From Oscillospiraceae bacterium (lineage in GTDB: Bacteria > Bacillota > Clostridia > Oscillospirales > Ruminococcaceae), in NCBI GenBank assembly GCA_021200565.1, contig JAJQGJ010000017.1:154382-218381 (forward strand): a stretch of DNA of 64,000 nucleotides. The letters run 5' to 3'. Position numbers and translations under genes: made by a program. The notes under the pieces were generated by a model. The model was given only the letters and a program-made list of their open reading frames with translations, had not been told where the DNA came from and did not search any database. Position 1 is the first letter of the stretch. Every line of letters begins with the position of its first letter. Below are positions 14,548-23,190 of this stretch, in pieces.

Positions 14548-16038
14548 ATGTTCTATCAAAGTACAAGAAACAAGAATCTTCATCTCAGCTCTGCTGAGGC
14601 AATCTCGCAGGGCATTTCTTCCGACGGAGGACTTTTCATTCCGTCAGAGGTTCCGTCGCTCACCTCGGATGACTTGACTGCTCTTGAAGGCATGAGCTAT
14701 CCTGAAAAGGCATCCTTCGTCCTGTCTAAGTATCTCACCGACTTTACTGAAGCCGAGCTCAGGTATTGCACCGAAGGCGCTTACAACACCAGAAATTTTG
14801 ACAGCGAAAGCATAATGGAGCTCGCTCATCTGTTTGACGGCAGATACATGCTTGAGCTCTGGCATGGACCGACATGTGCATTCAAGGATATGGCTCTTCA
14901 GATATTGCCGTATCTTCTTACTGTTTCGGTCAAGAAGCTCGGAATTGATAAGAAGGTTGTAATTCTTGTTGCTACCTCAGGTGACACTGGAAAGGCAGCT
15001 CTTGAAGGATTCAAGGATGTTGAAGGAACCAGCATAATGGTCTTTTATCCTGCCCATGGAGTCAGTGCGATGCAAAAGCTTCAGATGACTACTCAGGAGG
15101 GTCATAACGTCTCAGTCTGTGCTATCGACGGCAATTTCGATGATGCACAAACCGGAGTTAAAAAGATATTTACTGATGCCAAGGTTCTTGAAAAGCTTAA
15201 TCAGGGTGGAATGATGTTCTCCAGCGCAAACTCAATTAACTGGGGCAGATTAGTTCCACAGATTGTCTACTATGTTTCCTCATATGTAGAGCTTGTCAAG
15301 GACGGCGAGATAAAGATGGGCGATAAGCTCAACTTCTGTGTCCCTACGGGCAACTTCGGCAACATTTTGGCAGCTTATTACGCCAAAATGATGGGAATCC
15401 CGGTCGGCAAGCTTATCTGCGCTTCTAATTCCAATAATGTACTCACCGACTTTATCAGAACTGGTGTCTATGACAGAAACAGAAAGTTCTATACCACCAT
15501 TTCTCCGTCCATGGATATTCTTATTTCATCCAATATCGAAAGACTTCTGTTCCTGCTCTCAGGCGGTGACGATGAATATATAAGAAGTCTCTACAAAGAG
15601 CTTTCGGAAACCGGAAAATTTGAAGTCAGCGATGAAATCAAGTCCAAGCTGAGCGAAATATTCTATGCGGATTACTGCACTGATGAGGAAACCAAGGCTG
15701 AAATTAGAAGAGTATTTGAGAAGTACTCCTACACGATGGATACTCATACTTCTGTAGCAGCTAAAGTTTACGATAATTATGTTCAGGCGACAGGCGACAC
15801 AACAAAGACTGTTATTGCATCAACTGCAAGCCCCTATAAATTCTCTGCATCGGTCTTGGATGCACTTGGAAGCGAGGCTGACGGAGCTGATGAATTTGAA
15901 ATGGTGAAGCTTCTTGAAGAGAAATGCGGAGTTTCGGCACCTGAATCTTTGGCTTCCATCAAGGATAAGACCGTAAGATTCACGGATACTGTCTCGCCAG
16001 ATGAGATGAGCAATGCTGTTCTTGGTTTTCTGTTCTGA
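14548..16038 (+). CDS. thrC: Threonine synthase
   Basis: PLP-dependent conversion of O-phosphohomoserine to threonine. The protein has 496 residues from ATG 14548, which follows AAAGGAG; an upstream in-frame start inside yraN is rejected. Features of the long threonine synthase class are visible: an N-terminal FYQSTRNK and SSDGGLFIP segment, the PLP lysine in GPTCAFKDMALQ (K113), and the phosphate-binding loop VATSGDTGKAALEGF. No T-box or other amino-acid leader precedes it, so it seems to be co-transcribed with the upstream genes. No other threonine-pathway gene lies nearby. Confidence 0.95.
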   Translation: MFYQSTRNKNLHLSSAEAISQGISSDGGLFIPSEVPSLTSDDLTALEGMSYPEKASFVLSKYLTDFTEAELRYCTEGAYNTRNFDSESIMELAHLFDGRYMLELWHGPTCAFKDMALQILPYLLTVSVKKLGIDKKVVILVATSGDTGKAALEGFKDVEGTSIMVFYPAHGVSAMQKLQMTTQEGHNVSVCAIDGNFDDAQTGVKKIFTDAKVLEKLNQGGMMFSSANSINWGRLVPQIVYYVSSYVELVKDGEIKMGDKLNFCVPTGNFGNILAAYYAKMMGIPVGKLICASNSNNVLTDFIRTGVYDRNRKFYTTISPSMDILISSNIERLLFLLSGGDDEYIRSLYKELSETGKFEVSDEIKSKLSEIFYADYCTDEETKAEIRRVFEKYSYTMDTHTSVAAKVYDNYVQATGDTTKTVIASTASPYKFSASVLDALGSEADGADEFEMVKLLEEKCGVSAPESLASIKDKTVRFTDTVSPDEMSNAVLGFLF

Positions 16039-16048
16039 GGTAAATAAA

Positions 16049-16078
16049 TCAGCATCAGGAGATTAAACCTGATGCTGA
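16049..16078 (-). terminator. Terminator between thrC and the DUF1540 gene
   Basis: CAGCATCAGG (16050-16059) pairs perfectly with CCTGATGCTG (16068-16077). The T-rich side (GATTTATTT) is on the - strand, so it mainly ends the - strand gene. It may also stop thrC transcripts. Confidence 0.55.
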
Positions 16079-16084
16079 ATAACC

Positions 16085-16255
16085 TTAAAAGCTTCTAGGC
16101 TTAAAGGTTTTACACTCTGTCTGAGCGGAGCAGTTGGGATGTGAGCACCCACAAGAGCACACGTCTATCTTTCCTGCAACACACTCCTTGGCTTCTCTGT
16201 TGTAAACACATTCGGATACATCACATTTGATACCATAGATTTTATCGTTTTCCAT
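16085..16255 (-). CDS. DUF1540 small cysteine-rich protein
   Basis: A 56-residue ORF on the - strand with GAAAGGAA before its ATG. The sequence carries the DUF1540 spacing of cysteines: KCDVSECVYN, ECVAGKIDV, a CSCGC cluster, NCSAQTECKTF. Members are short Cys-rich proteins of Clostridia, presumably metal-binding, with no established function. The C-x(4)-C and closing T-x-C-x-T-F pattern make the family call reliable. It is transcribed away from the metallophosphoesterase and towards thrC. Confidence 0.8.
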   Translation of the reverse strand: MENDKIYGIKCDVSECVYNREAKECVAGKIDVCSCGCSHPNCSAQTECKTFKPRSF

Positions 16256-16280
16256 CTGTATTATTCCTTTCGGACAGTAT

Positions 16281-16330
16281 TAATCCATACAAAGAAGGAT
16301 TGATAGTATTATTCCTCTTTGTCTGGATTA
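16281..16330. repeat. Near-perfect inverted repeat in a divergent intergenic region
   Basis: TAATCCATACAAAGAAGG (16281-16298) and CCTCTTTGTCTGGATTA (16314-16330) are complementary apart from one mismatch and one extra A. They enclose 15 AT-rich bases. No T-tract follows, so it is not an obvious terminator. It lies between the starts of the DUF1540 (-) and metallophosphoesterase (+) genes. It may be an operator or a leader hairpin. Confidence 0.55.
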
Positions 16331-16376
16331 TATGCTGCCTAGCAGATTGGTTATTTTCAAGGATAGGTTGCCCAAG

Positions 16377-17087
16377 ATGTCTTTATTTGTTATCGCTGAT
16401 CTTCATCTTTCTTTAGCTTCTGACAAGCCGATGGATATATTCGGCGGTTGGAATAACTATGTCGAAAGACTTGAAAGAAACTGGCAGAATGTTGTCAGAC
16501 CGGAGGATACAGTAGTCATCCCGGGCGATATTTCATGGGCAATGGATCTCGAAGAAGCACTTGAGGATTTCAAGTTCATAAGCAAGTTAAATGGAAATAA
16601 GATCATTCTTAAGGGCAATCATGACTACTGGTGGTCTACTAAGACAAAAGCCGACAGGTTCTTAGCGGAAAATGGAATCAAAAACATAAGCTTTCTTCAT
16701 AACAATCACTATCGCTATGAAGAGTTCGGAATATGCGGTACAAGAGGATGGATAAACGACGGAAGCGAACCAGCGGATGCTAAAGTGATAGCAAGAGAAG
16801 CCGGCAGACTCTCGCTTTCAATTCAGGGAGCAATAGATGAGGGTCTTATTCCGGTTGTCTTTTTGCACTATCCGCCGGTATATGCCGAGGTGGAAAATCC
16901 TGATATACTTGAGGTTTTGAAGAGATATGATGTCAAGCTTTGCTTCTATGGACATCTCCATGGAAGGTCGCATGGGTTAGCAATAAATGGAGATAAATAC
17001 GGCATAAATTTCAGATTGATTTCAAGTGATTATTTACAATTTATGCCTCTCAATGTTACGGAAATTGTGCATAACAGCAAAAAATAA
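16377..17087 (+). CDS. Metallophosphoesterase (calcineurin-like)
   Basis: Calcineurin-like phosphoesterase of about 236 residues. The start is placed at ATG 16377 (AAGGATAGG upstream), because the motif IADLHLS should lie at the very N-terminus; the frame extends 15 codons further but without family character. Metal-binding motifs appear in order: D-x-H (ADLHLS), GDISW (the GDxxW variant), GNHDYWW, an HYPP motif and GHLHG. The WW after GNHDY and the HYPP segment mark a YkuE-like clostridial subgroup. The substrate is unknown. Confidence 0.88.
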   Translation: MSLFVIADLHLSLASDKPMDIFGGWNNYVERLERNWQNVVRPEDTVVIPGDISWAMDLEEALEDFKFISKLNGNKIILKGNHDYWWSTKTKADRFLAENGIKNISFLHNNHYRYEEFGICGTRGWINDGSEPADAKVIAREAGRLSLSIQGAIDEGLIPVVFLHYPPVYAEVENPDILEVLKRYDVKLCFYGHLHGRSHGLAINGDKYGINFRLISSDYLQFMPLNVTEIVHNSKK

Positions 17088-17107
17088 TTTTGCCGTTTTA
17101 TTATATG

Positions 17108-17136
17108 GTGCAAAGGGAATCAATATGTGCTATAAT
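17108..17136 (+). promoter_or_regulatory. Promoter of tig
   Basis: GTGCAA (17108-17113), 17 bp, TATAAT (17131-17136) preceded by TGC (extended -10). The leader is about 90 nt. Confidence 0.6.
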
Positions 17137-17229
17137 AAAAGGACGTATGAAAAACGCAGGAACTGTGAGTTTTTCTTTTTACAGCTTCATTGCGATTTTA
17201 CATAAACAATAAAAAATCGGAGGTTCAGT

Positions 17230-18564
17230 ATGTTAAAGACAAAGAATCAAGTTGAAACAAACAAGTATGAATTGGAGATAGAGATTTCGCCTGAGGCGTT
17301 TGAGGACGCTCTTCAGAGGGCTTATCTGAAGAATAAATCGAAAATTACCGTTGCCGGCTTTCGCCCTGGTAAGGCTCCGAGAAAGGTAATCGAAAAGGAG
17401 TATGGTGAGGCTTGCTTCTTCGAGGATGCAGCGAACGAGCTTTATGGTCCTGCTGTTGAAGAAGCTGTAAAGGAATCTGAGCTTGAGCTCGTTGCTACAC
17501 CTGATGTTGAAATCACTGAGATTTCCAAGGAAGTCGGTATCAAGATGAAGGCTACCTGCACAGTAAAGCCTGTTATTGAGGTCAAGGACTATCTCGGAAT
17601 CAAGGCTACAAAGACCCTTCATCCTGTAACCGAGCATGAGGTTGAGCACGAAATAGGTCATATGCTCGAAAAGAATGAGAGAACTATCAACATTGATTCA
17701 AGACCATGCGAAATGGGCGATGATGTTGTTATCGACTATGAAGGCTTCAAGGACGGAGTTCCGTTCGAGGGCGGCAAGGCTGAGGGAGCCACTCTCTCTT
17801 TAGGAAGCGGACAGTTTATTCCCGGCTTTGAGGAGCAGGTTGTCGGTCATAGCGTTGACGAGGAATTCGAAATCAGTGTCAAGTTCCCGGAAGAATATCA
17901 TTCGGCAGAGCTTGCTGGCGCAGATGCTGTCTTCAAGATCAAGCTTCATGAGATTCAGAAGAAAGAGCTTCCTGAATTCGACGATGATTTTGCTAAGGAC
18001 ACTTCCGACTTTGATACCGCTGAGGAACTCAGAGCCGATGTTAAGAAGCAGATTGAAGAGCATATGGAAGAGCATGCTCAGGCAGAAGCTGAGGATGCAG
18101 TTATGGATGCCCTTATCGAAAAGGTTGAGGGTGAAATCCCTGAGGTTATGTATGAGAACAAGGTTCACGACATGGTTGACCAGCTTTCTGCAAGACTTCA
18201 GCAGCAGGGCATTCCGCTTGATTTGTATCTCCAGTATACTGGCATGACCGAGGAGTCTTTGAGAGAAACCTATAAGAAGCCGGCTGAAAAGCAGGTTAAG
18301 CTCAGACTTGCTCTTGAAAAAATCGTAGAGCTCGAGAAGATCGAGGTTACTGATGAGGACATAGAAAAGGAGTATGCTGATATTGCTTCTTACTATGAGA
18401 TGCCTGTAGACACCGTCAAGCAGTATATTTCTGCTGCCGACATCAAGGCTGACGTAGCTGTTGGCAAGGCTGCAGAGCTCGTCAAGGACAATGCAGTTAT
18501 CGAAACTGTAACAGCTGAGCCTGACGAAGACGATGAGCACATCCACAATCATCTCTCACATTGA
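17230..18564 (+). CDS. tig: Trigger factor
   Basis: Ribosome-associated chaperone and peptidyl-prolyl isomerase. All three parts are visible in 444 residues: the ribosome-binding N-domain with the signature GFRPGKAPRKVIEKEYG (about residues 43-59), the FKBP-type domain (about 150-245, GDDVVIDYEGFKDG), and the long helical C-domain. The tail DEDDEHIHNHLSH is acidic and His-rich. CGGAGG precedes the ATG. The order tig-clpP-clpX links nascent-chain folding with proteolysis and is conserved in Firmicutes. Confidence 0.96.
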   Translation: MLKTKNQVETNKYELEIEISPEAFEDALQRAYLKNKSKITVAGFRPGKAPRKVIEKEYGEACFFEDAANELYGPAVEEAVKESELELVATPDVEITEISKEVGIKMKATCTVKPVIEVKDYLGIKATKTLHPVTEHEVEHEIGHMLEKNERTINIDSRPCEMGDDVVIDYEGFKDGVPFEGGKAEGATLSLGSGQFIPGFEEQVVGHSVDEEFEISVKFPEEYHSAELAGADAVFKIKLHEIQKKELPEFDDDFAKDTSDFDTAEELRADVKKQIEEHMEEHAQAEAEDAVMDALIEKVEGEIPEVMYENKVHDMVDQLSARLQQQGIPLDLYLQYTGMTEESLRETYKKPAEKQVKLRLALEKIVELEKIEVTDEDIEKEYADIASYYEMPVDTVKQYISAADIKADVAVGKAAELVKDNAVIETVTAEPDEDDEHIHNHLSH

Positions 18565-18613
18565 GATATAAAACGGCATATATGAACCATTTAACAAGTA
18601 AGGAGGTTATATA

Positions 18614-19204
18614 ATGGCTCTTGTACCAAACGTAATTGAACAGACAAGTCATGGCGAAAGATTTTATGACATCTTTTCACGCCTTCTTAACGACAGAATC
18701 ATAGTACTTTCTGACCAGGTTGATGACGCTACAGCAAGTATAGTTGTTGCACAGCTTTTGTTCCTTGAGGGACAGGATGCTGAGAAGGACATCTATCTCT
18801 ACATCAATAGCCCTGGGGGTTCCATAACCGCAGGAATGGCAATATACGACACAATGCAATATGTCAAGTGTGACGTTTCCACCATCTGTGTAGGTATGGC
18901 TGCATCTATGGGAGCAGTTCTTCTTGCAGGTGGTGCAAAGGGAAAGAGAATCGCACTGCCTAACAGTGAAATCCTCATCCATCAGCCTCTTATTGGCGGC
19001 GGAGGACTTTCCGGACAGTGCACCGACATAAAGATTCAGTCTGATCATATGGTGAAGACACGTGAAAAGCTTAACCGCATTCTCTCTGAGTGCACTGGCA
19101 AGCCGATTGAAGAGATTACCCGTGACACAGAAAGGGACAACTATATGACTCCCGAGGAAGCTTTGGAGTACGGTCTTATCGACAAGATAATGGTAAGACA
19201 GTAA
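18614..19204 (+). CDS. clpP: ATP-dependent Clp protease proteolytic subunit
   Basis: Serine protease ClpP of 196 residues. The catalytic Ser98 lies in [11 protein letters not shown] and His123 in [11 protein letters not shown], with the third residue (Asp) in the RDTERDNYM region. The N-terminal VPNVIEQT begins the axial loop needed to dock ClpX. AAGGAGG precedes the ATG. It is encoded immediately before its unfoldase partner, with a possible attenuator in between. Confidence 0.97.
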   Translation: MALVPNVIEQTSHGERFYDIFSRLLNDRIIVLSDQVDDATASIVVAQLLFLEGQDAEKDIYLYINSPGGSITAGMAIYDTMQYVKCDVSTICVGMAASMGAVLLAGGAKGKRIALPNSEILIHQPLIGGGGLSGQCTDIKIQSDHMVKTREKLNRILSECTGKPIEEITRDTERDNYMTPEEALEYGLIDKIMVRQ

Positions 19205-19220
19205 GAAAGTAAAGAGAATA

Positions 19221-19277
19221 CTGCCGAACCGCACAGCGTTAAGGCTTATGACTTATGCGGCTCGGCAGGATATTTTT
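19221..19277 (+). terminator. Possible attenuator between clpP and clpX
   Basis: CTGCCGAACCGCA (19221-19233) and TGCGGCTCGGCAG (19256-19268) pair over 13 positions with one A-C mismatch. GATATTTTTG follows. clpX begins 18 bp later, so this would lower clpX relative to clpP. Confidence 0.55.
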
Positions 19278-19295
19278 GAGAAGGAGGAATCCTGG

Positions 19296-20549
19296 ATGCC
19301 GGGATCCGATGGCGGCATGAAAAGATGCGATTTTTGCGGAAAGCCGCAAAGCCAGGTAAGAAGCCTGTTTTCCGGAGGAGATGTCAATATCTGCGATGAT
19401 TGCATCATGCTATGCTACGACATACTTGAAGAAAGAAATTTAATTGACAGCACTGCTCGCAAGTCTTCCGAAATCACGCTGACAAAGCCGATTGAAATAA
19501 AGAAAGAGCTTGACAAATACGTTATCGGTCAGGATGAAGCTAAGCTTGCTTTGTCTGTTGCCGTGTATAATCACTATAAGAGAGTAATTTCAAGCGATAA
19601 TGCCGATGATGTTGAGATTCAGAAGTCGAACGTTCTGCTTTTGGGACCCACAGGCGTAGGAAAGACACTACTTGCACAAACTCTTGCCAGAACTCTTAAC
19701 GTTCCCTTTGCGATAGCAGATGCCACAACGCTTACCGAAGCTGGATATGTCGGCGATGATGTCGAAAACGTCCTGCTGAGACTTTTGCAGGCAGCTGACT
19801 ATGATGTATCTGTTGCTGAGCATGGCATTATCTATATCGATGAGATAGACAAGATTGCAAGAAAGTCTGAAAATAAATCCATCACTAGAGATGTAAGTGG
19901 CGAAGGCGTTCAGCAGGCGCTTCTGAAGATAGTTGAGGGCACCATTTCTAATGTTCCTCCGCAAGGTGGAAGAAAGCATCCGACTCAGGAATTCATCCAG
20001 GTCGACACAAAGAACATTCTCTTCATCTGTGGCGGTGCATTTGACGGACTTGAAAATATAATCCGCAGGAGAACCGATTCTTCTAAGATTGGCTTCGGCG
20101 GGACACTTAATGAAAGCAAGAAGCTGGAGTCAAAAGAGGTTCTTAAAAAGGTAATTCCTCAGGACCTTGTCAAATTCGGAATGATTCCAGAGTTAGTAGG
20201 AAGACTTCCCGTTGTGACTGTTTTGTCGCCTCTGGATGAAGAGGCTCTGGTTTCAATTCTCTCTGAGCCCAAGAATTCTCTTGAGAAGCAGTACAAAAAG
20301 CTCTTTGATTATGACAACATTGACCTCGAGATTACCGACGAGGCAAAGGTTGAAATTGCAAAGAAGGCTTTGGAACAGAAAACTGGTGCAAGAGGTCTCC
20401 GCTCGATAGTTGAGGGGATTTTGATGAAGTCGATGTTCGAGGCTCCGTCCGATCCGAGTATTTTGAGTATTGTCATTACTCCTGAGTGTGTAACTGAGGG
20501 TAACGATCCGGAAATAGTAAGAAAGTCTACGTCAGACAGAAAGAAGTAA
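19296..20549 (+). CDS. clpX: ATP-dependent Clp protease ATP-binding subunit ClpX
   Basis: AAA+ unfoldase that feeds substrates to ClpP. It has 417 residues from ATG 19296, chosen because AAGGAGG lies at 19281-19287; the in-frame ATG at 19248 sits within the hairpin and lacks an SD. The N-terminal zinc-binding domain has CDFCGK and ICDDC (4 Cys). Walker A is GPTGVGKT, Walker [14 protein letters not shown], and the sensor/box VII regions follow. The ClpP-binding loop region (IGFGGTL) is present. Confidence 0.97.
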   Translation: MPGSDGGMKRCDFCGKPQSQVRSLFSGGDVNICDDCIMLCYDILEERNLIDSTARKSSEITLTKPIEIKKELDKYVIGQDEAKLALSVAVYNHYKRVISSDNADDVEIQKSNVLLLGPTGVGKTLLAQTLARTLNVPFAIADATTLTEAGYVGDDVENVLLRLLQAADYDVSVAEHGIIYIDEIDKIARKSENKSITRDVSGEGVQQALLKIVEGTISNVPPQGGRKHPTQEFIQVDTKNILFICGGAFDGLENIIRRRTDSSKIGFGGTLNESKKLESKEVLKKVIPQDLVKFGMIPELVGRLPVVTVLSPLDEEALVSILSEPKNSLEKQYKKLFDYDNIDLEITDEAKVEIAKKALEQKTGARGLRSIVEGILMKSMFEAPSDPSILSIVITPECVTEGNDPEIVRKSTSDRKK

Positions 20550-20554
20550 ATTAT

Positions 20555-20597
20555 AAGGGCGCACTTTCATGGTTATTCAGGAAAATGCGCCCTTTTT
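20555..20597 (+). terminator. Intrinsic terminator after clpX
   Basis: AAGGGCGCA (20555-20563) pairs with TGCGCCCTT (20586-20594), followed by a T-tract. The loop is 22 nt. Confidence 0.8.
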
Positions 20598-20620
20598 GAT
20601 AACAATAAGAAAGGGGATAT

Positions 20621-21892
20621 ATGATGAGTTCACCGCTTGCAGATAAGATAAGACCGAAAACTCTTGATGATGTTGTCGGTCAGTCACATCTATTAGGCAA
20701 GAATAAACCGCTCCGAAGAATCATCGACAGCAGTCATATCCCCAACATGATTTTCTACGGTCCATCAGGAATCGGAAAGACGACTGTCGCGAGAATAATT
20801 GCTGATAATGCAAAGATGCGGATGTATAAGCTTAATGGCACATCCGCCTCTGTGCAGGATATTAAAGATATTATTTCTGATGCCGATTCACTTTTTGGCT
20901 ACAACGGAATACTTCTCTATCTCGACGAGATTCAATACTTAAACAAGAAGCAACAGCAGTCTCTTCTTGAGTATATTGAGAATGGAAAGATAACTCTCAT
21001 ATCCTCGACGACTGAAAATCCCTATTTCTCTGTCTATAACGCAATCATCAGCCGTTCGACAGTATTTGAATTTCTGCCAGTTCCTCCCGACGAGATAGCA
21101 CCTGCGATCAAAAGAGCATTCCAGATTTGTGCAGATGAAATGGGGAAGAAGCTTCGCCTTGAAGGCGGCGTTATAGAACACATTGCCCATGGTTGCGGTG
21201 GTGATGTCAGAAAATCTGTCAATACCGTTGAACTGTGCGTATTGTCAGCAGACGTCAAAGATGATTGCATCATGGTGACCCTCGAAAATGCGAAGCTGCT
21301 CACTCAAAGAAGCAATATGCGCTATGACCGTGACGGAGACGAACACTACAATATCCTGTCTGCGCTTCAGAAGTCGATCCGAGGCTCTGATGAGAATGCG
21401 GCTCTCCACTACGCAGCAAGGTTGATGGAAGCGGGAGATATAATCTCACTTTCGAGACGGCTTCTTGTGATAGCGTGTGAGGATGTCGGACTTGCTTATC
21501 CTCAGGCTATTTCGATAGTCAAAGCTTGCGTCGACAGTGCGATGCAGCTGGGGCTTCCGGAAGCGAGGCTTCCCTTAGCTGAGGCGGTAATTCTTCTTGC
21601 AACCGCTCCGAAATCAAACAGCGGAATCTGCGCCATTGACGAAGCCATAGCAGATATAAGAGCCGGCGACGCCGGTGATGTACCAAGCTATCTTCAGGAT
21701 GGTCATTATGCCGGCTCTAAAGCGCTTGGCAAGGCTCAGGGATACAAATACCCTCATTCCTATCTAAATTCATGGGTTGAACAGCAGTATCTTCCAGATA
21801 ATCTGAAGGACAGGAAATATTATACCTACGGCGATAACAAAGCTGAGCAAGCAGCCAAGGAATACTGGGATAAGATAAAAGGAAAAAAATAA
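20621..21892 (+). CDS. rarA: Replication-associated recombination protein A (RarA/MgsA AAA ATPase)
   Basis: AAA+ ATPase of the RarA/MgsA/WRNIP1 family that acts at stalled replication forks. The N-terminus PLADKIRPKTLDDVVGQSHLL is diagnostic. Walker A is GPSGIGKTT, Walker B LYLDEIQ, and sensor 1 SSTTENP. The C-terminal half includes the tetramerisation segment (SRRLLVIACEDVGLAYPQA) and the GYKYPHSY motif. The length of 423 is typical. GAAAGGGG precedes the first of two adjacent ATGs. It ends 5 bp before the convergent S1-domain gene. Confidence 0.93.
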   Translation: MMSSPLADKIRPKTLDDVVGQSHLLGKNKPLRRIIDSSHIPNMIFYGPSGIGKTTVARIIADNAKMRMYKLNGTSASVQDIKDIISDADSLFGYNGILLYLDEIQYLNKKQQQSLLEYIENGKITLISSTTENPYFSVYNAIISRSTVFEFLPVPPDEIAPAIKRAFQICADEMGKKLRLEGGVIEHIAHGCGGDVRKSVNTVELCVLSADVKDDCIMVTLENAKLLTQRSNMRYDRDGDEHYNILSALQKSIRGSDENAALHYAARLMEAGDIISLSRRLLVIACEDVGLAYPQAISIVKACVDSAMQLGLPEARLPLAEAVILLATAPKSNSGICAIDEAIADIRAGDAGDVPSYLQDGHYAGSKALGKAQGYKYPHSYLNSWVEQQYLPDNLKDRKYYTYGDNKAEQAAKEYWDKIKGKK

Positions 21893-21897
21893 AAGCC

Positions 21898-22815
21898 CTA
21901 CTGAAATACTGTTTCTATAAGCCGTGATGAATTTTCTGGCGAATACCGCCAGCGGTCTATGACACCATCTGTTATGAAATAGCGATTTTCAAACCGAAGA
22001 GGCGTGTTTGAAACATCTACTATAATTAACTTTATCTTCATCTTCTCAGGATTTATAGATTTGATATATACGCTTGCAGTCTGACCGACACTGACTCCGT
22101 CCTTTGGCTCGGCTAATCCGGCAAGGTTAGGAGCAAGTTCGATAAATATCCCGTAGCTTTCGACGCTTCTGACAATTCCACGGACTGTCTCACCAGCTGA
22201 GAACATATCTGCATTCTCTTCCCAGCTTCCTAAGAGTTCTTTATGCGTTATGTAAAACTTTTCGCCATCGGTGCCCTTGTAGACTACTTTTATCTTTTCT
22301 CCGACAGTAAATCTGTCTGCTGGAGATGATATTCTTGAAACGGAAACTTCGTCTATCGGTATCATTGACGGTATCCCTGAGCCTATGTCTACAAAGCAGC
22401 CAAACTGTTCGATATGCGTGACTCTTGCGTCTATGATTTCGCCACTTGATAGCCTGGAAAGATAGTTGCTTATACACTTTTCCTGTGCCTTTCTTCTTGA
22501 AAGTATAGCTGATGTTTTGCTTTGATCTTCTTTAAAACCTATTACATTGAACATAACCGGTCTTCCGACTCTTGATATTATTGCAATGTCCTTGGTTTTG
22601 CCTTCTTTTATTCCTATTGCGCATTCTTCTCTTGGCATAATTGCGTTTATGCAAGGGATGTTTACCATCAGTTCGTGCGAGGCTGTACACATATCGGCTT
22701 TTGCTTCAAGGATTATTTCTTGCTCCATTGCTTTTCTTAAGTTCTCTTCTGAACTCAGGTATTCAAGGTTTTCTGACCTGTTTATCAGATAGCCCTCCGG
22801 CGGAAATTTTATCAT
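21898..22815 (-). CDS. S1 RNA-binding domain protein (ribosomal protein S1-like)
   Basis: A 305-residue protein with two clear S1 (OB-fold) domains at about 122-195 (SGEIIDARVTHIEQFGCFVD) and 205-270 (GETVRGIVRSVESYGIFIEL). A divergent N-terminal region may be a degenerate S1 repeat. The start is ATG 22815 (AAAGGAAGG upstream); the TTG at 22836 is not needed. It is shorter than the 4-6 domain S1 of Gram-negatives, as is common for Firmicute S1-like proteins. A role in mRNA binding or translation is inferred. It faces rarA tail to tail, with no terminator visible between them. Confidence 0.82.
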   Translation of the reverse strand: MIKFPPEGYLINRSENLEYLSSEENLRKAMEQEIILEAKADMCTASHELMVNIPCINAIMPREECAIGIKEGKTKDIAIISRVGRPVMFNVIGFKEDQSKTSAILSRRKAQEKCISNYLSRLSSGEIIDARVTHIEQFGCFVDIGSGIPSMIPIDEVSVSRISSPADRFTVGEKIKVVYKGTDGEKFYITHKELLGSWEENADMFSAGETVRGIVRSVESYGIFIELAPNLAGLAEPKDGVSVGQTASVYIKSINPEKMKIKLIIVDVSNTPLRFENRYFITDGVIDRWRYSPENSSRLIETVFQ

Positions 22816-22839
22816 TAGTGAGCCTTCCTTTCCCAATCG

Positions 22840-22868
22840 GTGTTACGACTGTTAAAATAATATGTCAA
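22840..22868 (-). promoter_or_regulatory. Possible promoter of the S1-domain gene
   Basis: On the - strand, TTGACA (complement of 22863-22868) is followed after 17 bp by TAACAC (22840-22845). The -35 is perfect and the -10 poor. The leader is very short. Confidence 0.4.
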
Positions 22869-22905
22869 TCTGGATTTTTATAGACCTGAATGAGAAAGTT
22901 CAATA

Positions 22906-22934
22906 TTGCGAAGTTCAGAATACTGTGCTATAAT
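22906..22934 (+). promoter_or_regulatory. Promoter with extended -10 for the DUF951-prfA operon
   Basis: TTGCGA (22906-22911), 17 bp, TATAAT (22929-22934) with TGC before it. It is back to back with the S1 gene promoter. Confidence 0.7.
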
Positions 22935-22973
22935 AATGTGTTAATTCAGACTAAGCTTGGGGAGGAAAAGAAT

Positions 22974-23177
22974 ATGGACATAAGAAAAGGCGACGTTCTT
23001 ACAATGAAGAAGCCGCATCCTTGCGGCTCAAATAAAATGCGTGTTCTGCGCTCCGGAATGGATTTCAAGCTTAAGTGTGAGGGTTGCGGACACGAATTCA
23101 TGATTCTCAGATCCAAAGCTGAAAAGAACGTCAAAAGTATCAACACAGATGAAAGAGAACTTCCCGAAAAACAATAA
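22974..23177 (+). CDS. DUF951 family protein
   Basis: A 67-residue protein from ATG 22974 behind GGGGAGG; the frame is open upstream of the promoter, but that part is not expected to be transcribed. The DUF951 pattern is complete: KKPHPCGSNKM-x-V, R-x-G-x-D-x-K-x-KC-x-GCGH. The Cys/His set suggests a small zinc-binding OB-like protein. Family members are widespread in Firmicutes and their role is not established. It is the first gene of an operon with prfA and the tRNA-modification gene. Confidence 0.88.
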   Translation: MDIRKGDVLTMKKPHPCGSNKMRVLRSGMDFKLKCEGCGHEFMILRSKAEKNVKSINTDERELPEKQ

Positions 23178-23190
23178 AGGATTGATATGA

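Noticed and set aside
17800-18552. Long open frames on the - strand opposite tig and in several other genes (for example 37677-38519 and 912 bases opposite mutL/mutS)
   Set aside because: They lie fully antisense to well-recognised genes, lack SDs and match no family. They are shadows of codon bias.
19248-19295. N-terminal extension of ClpX from ATG 19248
   Set aside because: That start lies inside the intergenic hairpin with no SD, and ATG 19296 has AAGGAGG at ideal spacing.
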